A stretch of DNA of 64,000 bases. Source: Diplolepis rosae (lineage: Eukaryota; Arthropoda; Insecta; Hymenoptera; Diplolepididae). The stretch lies in assembly GCA_030998225.1 (NCBI GenBank), contig JAPYXD010000049.1, positions 124,001 to 188,000 on the forward strand, written 5' to 3'. The notes under the pieces were generated by a model. The model was not told the origin of the DNA and searched no databases. It was given only the letters and a program-made list of their open reading frames with translations. Of this stretch, positions 56,268-64,000 are shown piece by piece (within the stretch, counting starts at the first letter, position 1; the number at the start of each line of letters is the position of its first letter). The position numbers were made by a program, and so were the translations under genes.

Positions 56268-56940
56268 TCAAAAATTAGATCTTAGGTAAAAAAAGATAAT
56301 TTTGCGTTCAAAAATAGAAAAATTATTATCGAAGAGATCATTTCAAAGAAAAGAGATTAATTTCCAAAAAAAATATTTGAAGCATTTGAAAAAATAAATT
56401 TAACAAATTTTATTTTTAACCCGACTTTTTTTCTTATCGCTTCATATACCAAATTTAAAAAAAATGATGTGATTCAAATAAATCAAGAATCGTTTTTTCA
56501 GGGAAAAGACCTAATACAACCTAGCCGTTTCCATATTTCTAAAATGAATAAGTTTTTACCAAATTCAGTAATTTTTTTACAAGAATTTTGTTTTGGAAAA
56601 TTTATTTTTAATGGTTTCAGCCATTGAAGAATTTATTATAATTTCCAAAAAATGGAAACGGTTAAGTTGTAGAAAACCTTTTTCTTAAAAAAATTATCCG
56701 TGATTACACAGAATCACATCATTTTTTGAAATTTGGCTCGAAGCGATAAGAAAACAAGTCCGGGTAAAAATAAAATTTGTTAAATGCATTATTTGTTTAT
56801 GTTTTAATTTTTTTTCTTGGAAACTAATCTCTTTTCTTCCAAATGATCTCTTTAATAATAATATTGCTATTCTTGAAAAAAAATTTATCTATTTTTGCCT
56901 GAAGTCTAATTTTTGTGGATGAACTACCTTAAATTAGCAA
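56268..56940. mobile_element. Foldback family F, copy 1, about 670 bp
   Basis: Arms face each other around 56600. Left landmarks AAAATAGATAA or its relatives, TTATCGCTTCATATACC, TAATACAACCTAGCCGTTTC; right mirrors GAAACGGTTAAGTTGTAGA, CGAAGCGATAAG and CTATTTTTGCCTGAAGTCTA. Arms have diverged by many substitutions. A second copy is at 59757-61740. Confidence 0.8.
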
Positions 56941-57980
56941 ACACTTCATTTACATTTATTTATCGAAATTTTCATACAAAAGATGTTAACTATTATGAAA
57001 ATGTTCAAACCCTTCATTTTTGAAACTTGTATCTCATCTTGAATGATATCTTATTATAAAATATTCTCTACATAATTTAAAAAAAAATGCTGAAATCGAT
57101 ATTTTGTTTCGAATCTTTAAGCATTTATTGACTTTAAATTTCATTAAAAAATTATTTTTCAAGTATTTAAATCATCTTAAAATTTCACAAAATCTTTTAG
57201 ATACTTATTTCAGATCAATATTTTTTAAAGTATATAGAAAAAAAGTGTAATTTTCTTAATGTTATATTCCGTAATTTTGAATTCTGTGTCTATTTCGCGC
57301 CTCCTTTGCATGAAGTCCAGAAAAATACAATTTCTGATTTTAACTCGACAACAGACAGCGTGAAATCGAAGCGAGTTAGTGGGGATACACTGACATGACG
57401 CGCTTCATTGTGTGTGCTCTCACATATTATTGTTGCAGTGCGGTCCTTTAATTTTAGTTCGAAAAAGCCACGGAAAAAGCTTCACGCAATTGGGGGCGCT
57501 GCAAAAGTGATAAACAGTGGCTCTGTTTTACCCTTCAAGTAGTAGCATGAACCTTTCATTTTAGTTCCCAAGAGCATTTCGCAATAGGGCGCGCTGCGGA
57601 AAATCACTCGAAATTAAATACATTACTTTAGCAATCTCCCAACTCATCTCTGATATAGCTAACTACTTTTTCCGCCATATCGAAGTGCTGCCCTCATCGT
57701 ACTACCAAGCCAAATCAAACCCAGCAAAGAAATGACGATAACGTTTGGGTAAAGCAGAGCCAAAAATTCTTTTCAAAGACTTTTAAGGTTAGGAATGTCA
57801 AAGTTGACAGCTTGAAACCGTAATGTAAACAAAAGTTATGGCATAATGATTAATTAAGAATTGCAATCACGAATAAAAAATAATTTCTAAATAAGTGTCG
57901 AACTTTTAATCATATTAAATTAATAATTAAGATCCAAAATATTTTAAAAGTGAATTTTTAAACGTATTTTAATTGGAGAT
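56941..57980. other. Old repeat remnants, no gene
   Basis: 57100-57330 is related to 30735-30970 and 36140-36260. 57370-57620 is a little GC-richer, with GCGCGCTGCGG and GGGGCGCTGC words, but shows no frame or paired ends. Confidence 0.45.
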
Positions 57981-58788
57981 CAGAGCTGGGTAAAATGGTT
58001 CTCAAAATGTATTTAAAATGTAAAATGCAAAATAGTTTCGCAAAACCCATTTAAAATGCAAAATAGAAAATGGTTTCCTGTTTTCTATTTAAAATGAAAA
58101 ATGCATATTTGAAATAGGTTAGTACAAAATGGAAAATGGATTTTTAATAATACAAAAAACCATATCAAGAATATTTATTATTCTTTGCGGATGTGTTCAT
58201 TTGCTTTAAGGGGGCGTTCACATAATACGTCACACAGTTTATGAGGGTGGGGGGGGGGATCTGCAAATTGTGACGTGGTGTGACATGTTGGGAGGGGGGT
58301 CTGCCCTCTGCGTTACGTCACACATTAAATGTGTACCCACGAAATTTGAAAAAAAGTTCTGAAAAGATTATCTACAAAATCTACAAAAATAACTAAATAG
58401 TAAAATAGAATCAGTGTTTCGAAAAATGGCCGCCTGCGTGAGCAGCGCGTGTTAGCTTTCCGCTAGAGAAATTCTGCCATCGGCTGTAAACTGGCGCGCG
58501 ATTCAATATCGAATTAAATTAATTCGATTTTAAATCGCGCGCCAAATTCTGACCAATGGCAGCATTTCTCCGGTGGAAAGCCAGCATGTGCTTTTATTTG
58601 TCCAGGGCAGAACCAAAAAAAAAACTAGAAAATAGTATTTTAAGTTGAAAATAGGTTGAAAACCTATTTAAAATGGAAAATGCAAAATGGTTTTCTTCTT
58701 CCTATTTAAAATACAAAATGGAAAATGGCATTTTGCATTTCAAATAGGTATTTGAAATGGATTCATTTGAAATAGTTACACAGCTCTG
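57981..58788. mobile_element. hAT-like MITE, 808 bp, 8-bp target duplication
   Basis: Ends CAGAGCTGGGTAA and TTACACAGCTCTG. TTGGAGAT at 57973-57980 and again at 58789-58796. The ends are filled with AAAATGCAAAATGG-type repeats. Inside, from about 58210 to 58600, is other DNA: GGGGCGTTCACATAATACGT with G-runs (possibly a separate element) and an inverted repeat at about 58455-58585 (GGCGCGCGATTCAATATCGA mirrored by CGATTTTAAATCGCGCGCC). Confidence 0.9.
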
Positions 58789-58859
58789 TTGGAGATATGT
58801 GTTGTTGTTGATACTTGGCTCTAGGTTCCAAAGTAAATAAAAACTCAGTTTTACGCAGT

Positions 58860-59430
58860 TATAGAAGTTTTGGTTCTGATCGAGGCCCTCATCAGAGATT
58901 TATTTTTAAAATAAAAAATGCATAATAAAAAGTTATTAACTTAGGATTTCTTTGATGGAAATTTTCAAAAATCAGCATTTAAGAACAAAAACTTGTAAAA
59001 AGCTGCCTAAAATTATCATTAAGTCCTTTCATCGATATGAAACCAAATAATTATATTCTGAAACATTATTTCCAATTAAAAGAATTTGAATTCTTTCTGT
59101 GGAAAAAAAGACGCTTTCGACTGCGCTGGGATTTGAGCCCAAGTCTCAGTGGAAAAATTTCGAACTCAGCCTATTAATTTAAAATTATTTTCAATTATTT
59201 TATACCAAAGAAATATTTTGAAAAAATGTTGAATTCTTTCAACCTCTTCTTTCGAAACAAAGTCAAGTTTTTTATTGACTCGCATGTAAAACTATGTTGA
59301 TTTTTAAAAATTTCCAACCATGAAATCCTAAGTTAACAACTTTTTATTATGCATTTTTTATTTGAAAAATAAATCTGTGATAAAGGCTCCGATTAGAACC
59401 GAAACACATTTTGAAAAAATAAATAATCTT
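58860..59430. repeat. Inverted repeat with about 120-bp arms carrying ribozyme-like motifs
   Basis: 58867-58985 pairs with 59305-59425: AAAAAATGCATAATAAAAAG, TTAACTTAGGATTTC, and the decayed motif CTGATGAGGGCCTCGATCAG (minus strand, 58867-58896) opposite CTGTGATAAAGGCTCCGATT and GAAAC (59375-59405). The centre holds the tRNA-like repeat also seen at 41800. Confidence 0.7.
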
Positions 59431-59756
59431 TTACAATTTCATACATATGCAATTATATGAATAGGTAATTTACAGATTCGAGATCTTGTACTTCGCTAAA
59501 GCATAATTTTTTAGGGACTTCTTTTAGATGTGGAAATTTCATAATTTCTATCCACTTTTTAATATTTTAGGATGCCTATCTAAATAAATCCTCAGGCTGA
59601 TCGAGCTCATTCATTGCCCCAAATTTAATCATGTTACAAGTTAAGGGGGGTTTCTACCTTGTTGGGTCAAAAAGCTATACCATTTTCTCGAATTTTTCGG
59701 AAGAAAAGTTAAAAAGACAAATACTTGAAATTTTGTCTAGGTATCAAAGTAATTGT
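59431..59756. other. No gene seen
   Basis: AT-rich spacer. Confidence 0.4.
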
Positions 59757-61740
59757 ATTAAGGTAGTTCGTTCACGAAAATTAGACCTCTGACAAAAATA
59801 GATAAATTTGCTTTCAAAAATAGCAATATTATTATTGTAGGAGTAATTTGGAAGAGAAAATATTATTTTTCATGAACAAAATTTGAACCACAAAAAAATA
59901 ATTTTATTAATAAATTTTATTTTTGCCCAAACTTATTTTGTTATCGCTTCGAGCCAAATTTTTTAAAATGATGCGATTCTAATAAATCACGGTTCATTTT
60001 TTTAGGAAAAAGATTCTCTACAACATGACCGTTTCCTATTTTTGAAAATGAATTCTTTAATGGCTGAAATTATTGTATAAAAAAACAATTAATCAAAACA
60101 ACATTTTTATAAACAAATTGCTGTGTTTAATGATAATTAATTAAATTTCAAAAATAGGAAACGGTCTCATGTTGTAGAGAATCTTTTTCCTAAAAAAATG
60201 AAGTGATTTATTAGAATCGCATCATTTTAAAAAATTTGCTTCAAAGCGATAAGAAAATAAGTTTGGGCAAAAATAAAATTTATTATAAAAATTGTTTCTT
60301 CGTGTTTCAAATTTTTTTCATGAAAAATAATCTTTTCTCTTTCAAATTAGCCCTTCAATAATAGGGGAGAAGCGGCGAAATTGGCGCACCTGATAGAAAG
60401 TGCGAGTTTAGAAAGAAAGTATATGACTAAAAATTATGAAAAAATATTTATTTAATAGCTGGATATCTTTTCTATACTTTCCAATGGATAAAGATTGCAT
60501 TGAAAATTATTAAAGCAGGTAAATTGACGCACTAATATTATAATCTTCTTTTGCCACGTATTAGTTATATTTTCATAGATTTAGAATTACATTTCAGTAG
60601 CAAAGGTTGATGAAAAGAGGTAGTTATAATTTGAAACTGAATTTGAGATAGTATATCAAAATATGTAAAGTTTTTTATACCTTTATTCACATAAACCAGC
60701 CAAAGTTAAAATATATTTTATATTTGTACAATAAAATACTGGAAATTGTGGATATTTAAGTGAATATTCAAATTGAAATCATTTTTATAGAGAATTATTT
60801 GAATTTGCAATCAGAAGTATATACAATTATTAACTTTAGAAGACTTATAAATAATAGAAACAATCAATCAAAAATACAAATTTTTTACTTACATTGCTTT
60901 CACATCTTAAAATCGAGAAAACTTTCAAAACACTGTCAGACTGCAAATTAATTATTAAAAATCGCTTTTAAAATGCCTTAATACCTCATACTTAAAAAAA
61001 AATTTAACCACTGATTGTTCAAATGAATATAACCTTACAAAGTCGTTACATCAGTTTTGCGAACCACATTACCTCCCATGTCACAAAAAATCTTAAGAAA
61101 AAGATTAGCAGAAAAGTCCAGCAACATTCAAATGTATATATCTATATATTAATAATTGTGTACTTACTATCTTCTTTATATTTTCAATCATAAACATCCG
61201 AGCACTTGACTTCAGTCACCGGTTTCCAGAAACACAACACGTGTGCCAACTTCGCCTCTGATTTGAATCTCGTATGCGCCAATTTTTCCGCAAGTGTATC
61301 GTTCATTAATTAAATACTTTTTACGTAAAATGCTTATTTTTTTATACAAATATTCTATCCTATTCGTAAGATTAAATATCAAAGATTATAAAATCGTTGC
61401 ATTAATCTAATTCACCTTGAATTACTATTATTTAACGATTTAACTCAATGGCTTCGAACATAACCATTATGCCGAAAAACGATTAATCGCAATAAAACTG
61501 TATTAAGCAATTAGATTTTTATAATGTTTTCTATCAAATACATATCATACAAGAATGCACACGGTAGAACTATTTTTATTTTTAGTTATGTTATCATTTT
61601 CTGAAAAATAGGGTGCGCCAATTTAGACGACGCGCCAATTTCGCCGCTTCACCACTAATATTGCTATTCTTGAAAGCAAAATTATCTATTTTTGTCTGAG
61701 GTCTAATTTTCGTGAACGAACTACCTAAGGTATTAGTTGA
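59757..61740. mobile_element. Foldback family F, copy 2, interrupted
   Basis: GGTAGTTCGTTCACGAAAAT at the left edge is mirrored by TCGTGAACGAACTACC at 61716-61731. CTACAACATGACCGTTTCCT (60021 region) is mirrored by AGGAAACGGTCTCATGTTGT. The right arm is split by the insertion at 60364-61655. Closely related to 56268-56940. Confidence 0.88.
60364..61655. mobile_element. 1.29-kb transposon with TAATA duplication, inside foldback F
   Basis: Inverted ends G(G/T)GG(A/T)GAAGCGGCG then AAATTGGCGC. GGTGCGCCAATTT recurs at the inner right end. TAATA lies at 60359-60363 and 61656-61660. The uninterrupted opposite arm (AATATTATTATTG near 59825) shows the site without the insert. No transposase ORF; the 63- and 68-residue frames are by-products. 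Confidence 0.85.
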
Positions 61741-62067
61741 TCCGCGAAAATTAGACCTGTTGCTGATCGCTGATCCCGAATTTGAAGATGGATTTTCCAA
61801 AAAACAAAATGGCAGACATTTTTTGAAAAAATCATCACATTAGCGTGTAAGTTGGTGTGTGTAGGTTTCTTACTCCCTTCGGCGGCCGATAACTTCTCTA
61901 ATTCTACAGATTGCGGCTCAAATATTTTGGAGAAGTATACTACTAGTTTTTTTTGTAAAATTGATCAAATTCATTTAGTTTGAGAAAAGTAATTATTTTA
62001 TTTTCATATGTAATATTTCGTGTAATTATAAATCTTTGATGATAGTAAACTTTAAGAAATAATTGTA
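61741..62067. other. No gene seen
   Basis: Includes CGCGAAAATTAGACCTGTTG, a further partial match to the foldback F end. Confidence 0.4.
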
Positions 62068-63083
62068 CACGGAAAAAAAAAGTTCATGAAATTTTCATTA
62101 ACTCGTCAACCACTTTTGGACAGGCCAGAAAGTCTTTTGATATTTAGAATTTTCAACGTTTGAAAATTGGATATACAATTCTTTAAAAAGTATAAAACAT
62201 TCAAGAAATAATCCTGAAGTGTTCATTAAATTTCTGAGAACGTAATGCTAGAATTTGTATAACAATCTTGTATGAAAGTTTCGAAGATAGTTCAAGAAAC
62301 TTTCGTTGACTCTCGAAGGAAATTTGACGGCAGATTTCTAGAGTTTTTATAAAACTCGCAAACTGAAGTTTCGAAGCTAGTTCAAGAAATTTTCATTAAC
62401 TGTTCATAAAAATTTAGCGAACTTGCGTTTCCTAAAAAGAAAAATTTACGTGGATCATTTCCTAACCGTTTTATTTATTACTTGAACTTAATTTTATTTT
62501 ATTTATGGACAATCATTTACAACTACACTTATATTCACTATATATACATGTCAACGTACACATTTATAACGCTTCTTAAAAATTATATCCGTCGCTGCGG
62601 GATTTGAACGCCTAACCTAACATATAACGCATTTTATTCCTAAGCAACTAACCAGCGCCGCTATCGAAAATTATGTTTTTCATCACAATAAAACCTGAAC
62701 TCTATCACACATTAACAACTGCGCAACGTGGTCCGTCAAGCAGTTCGAGAAACTTTAGCGAACAGTCAAAGACTCTTTCGTTAACTCGTATCATACTTAT
62801 TCATTTCTGTGTGAGGAGGTTATTTCATTCCAGATCTTTTAAAATTTGGAGAACATTTTCTGAAAATTAGATACTTTTTTATAATTTTATCCAGAACTAT
62901 TCAATAAAAATTAGAAAACTGCTATTATTGTACTAGTTCTTGACAATTTCTATAACTTTTTTCGATTTTTCGATAAAGTTTATGACTTTTTACTTAAAAG
63001 TGCTGGAAATTTAAAAGATGTAGTGCCCTATCTAAAAGTGGTTGACTAGTTAAAGAAATTTTGATGAACTTATTTTTTCCGTG
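62068..63083. mobile_element. 1.0-kb TA-flanked CACGGAAAAAA element
   Basis: Ends CACGGAAAAAA(A/T)AAGTTCAT, then ATTAACTCGTCAACCACTTTT against TTAACTAGTCAACCACTTTT in reverse: inverted repeats of about 55 bp. TA at 62066-62067 and 63084-63085. AGTTTCGAAG(C/A)TAGTTCAAGAAA is a direct repeat inside (62275, 62365). Contains a tRNA-like segment. Confidence 0.82.
62589..62663 (-). repeat. tRNA-like segment inside the previous element
   Basis: The minus strand reads GCGGCGCTGGTTAGTTGCTT, AGGAATAAAATGCG, and GGCGTTCAAATCCCGCAGCG, with A- and B-box-like words spaced as in a tRNA and pairing ends (GCGGC/GCAGC). Probably a decayed tRNA pseudogene or SINE head. Confidence 0.5.
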
Positions 63084-63085
63084 TA

Positions 63086-64000
63086 CAGACGAATTAGATT
63101 TTTCCTGCTTATCAACTGTTTTAAATCGTTTTGAAATCGTCACATACATTGATTACATAAAATTTCGCTTTCTTTCTTCATCAAAATGAGAAGAATTAAA
63201 TCATGGTAATTTAAAGTATAATTGTTAACTGTTGTGGAGTTTGTGATGAAAAATATGCCAACAATTATCATCCTTTGTTACATTTTGAAAATCCATAATT
63301 GAAAAAGTTTTTCTCCTAAACAATTCTATCCTAAGAAAGTTTCCATCGACTTCAACCGAAATAAAATAAATAGAATGATGAATTTAACATTTTCTTCAAA
63401 GTTGGAATTACTATTTTAAACATGTACGGATGAAAAAATTTATCAGTTTCTAAGATATTGAAATCGTTTTTAATACAACTATCCTCCGTTATGTCGAAAA
63501 AATATATATTTTTTGTAACTGGACTTTTTTTAAATTGGACAAATGGTAATAGCAATTAACGCAATTAGTAAGTTTTGTAACGACAGTTTCACTAACGAGG
63601 GAAGACGCCAGCGAAAGTGTGGCACAAATGCCCAACGTGATCTTATTTGTAGGGCGCCAGGTACTGATCTGTAGTACCGAATCAAACAATTTTTTCCAAC
63701 TTTAACTCTATCTCCAACAATTCAGATCTCTAATCAATTCTTAATAAATTATAATACTTAATAATATTCTAGTATTCCCGGTTAAGTCGGTAGAGGGGAA
63801 CGTGGGGGCGAACACTTGGATAGGTCGAACACAAACAATAGAAATTATGAAATTAATTTTACACTTATCGAATTCATATTGATAAAATGATATAAACCTA
63901 ATTTATTAATAAAATATTCATCTGAATAACATCAATTGCCTCTTACAGCAATTACGCACCACAATATTGTAACTTGTTTATATTTGAAAATTTAGAAACT
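63086..64000. other. No gene seen; possible transposon left end near 63794
   Basis: AT-rich. AGAGGGGAACGTGGGGGCGAACAC at about 63792-63815 looks like a terminal repeat (compare GGGGAGAAGCGGCG at 60364), but the partner would lie beyond the window. The minus-strand frames near 63350-63690 have no recognisable content. Confidence 0.4.

Overview
The window looks like non-coding, transposon-packed nuclear DNA from an arthropod, probably an insect. It is AT-rich and has no operons or dense genes. It carries an R1-clade-like non-LTR retrotransposon, tRNA-derived SINE-like pieces, TA-flanked and 8-bp-target-site MITEs, and a large satellite. The order or species cannot be fixed from the sequence. 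No complete cellular gene is visible.

Layout. 1-10178 is a satellite of about 70 tandem copies of a 144-bp monomer (48 codons, open frame), interrupted by variable poly-C tracts and showing a higher-order pattern. 10190-15640 holds MITEs, a Penelope/retrozyme-like dispersed repeat and the best protein-coding candidate: three GT-AG-linked exons at about 12820-13704. 15640-17470 is an old repeat split by a transposon that is itself split by another. 18240-25202 is a four-level nest of transposons. 27340-32045 is a tandem-repeat element interrupted by a 3.7-kb transposon. It ends in two strongly diverged copies of the 144-bp satellite monomer. 32216-34790 has a hAT-like MITE with exact target duplication and a duplicated segment carrying two further insertions. 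35228-36098 is a foldback, and 36480-38590 is a near-perfect 2.1-kb palindrome whose arms each carry what looks like the last exon of a gene. 38830-47750 holds ribozyme-like motifs, tRNA-like fragments, one small ORF with a signal-like start and a cysteine-rich end, and several inverted-repeat elements. 47840-55430 contains tandem Penelope-like repeats and a GC-rich, broken R1-type LINE inside a larger insertion with a 14-bp target duplication. 55430-64000 holds two foldbacks of one family (one interrupted by a 1.3-kb element), a hAT-like MITE and a TA-flanked element.

The strongest results are insertions whose empty sites can be read from a second copy elsewhere in the window. These fix element ends and target duplications without outside data. 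The most unusual items are the satellite and its diverged relatives 21 kb away, the four-level nest, the CCCARGT-terminus family with 2-bp target duplications of varying sequence, and the long palindrome.
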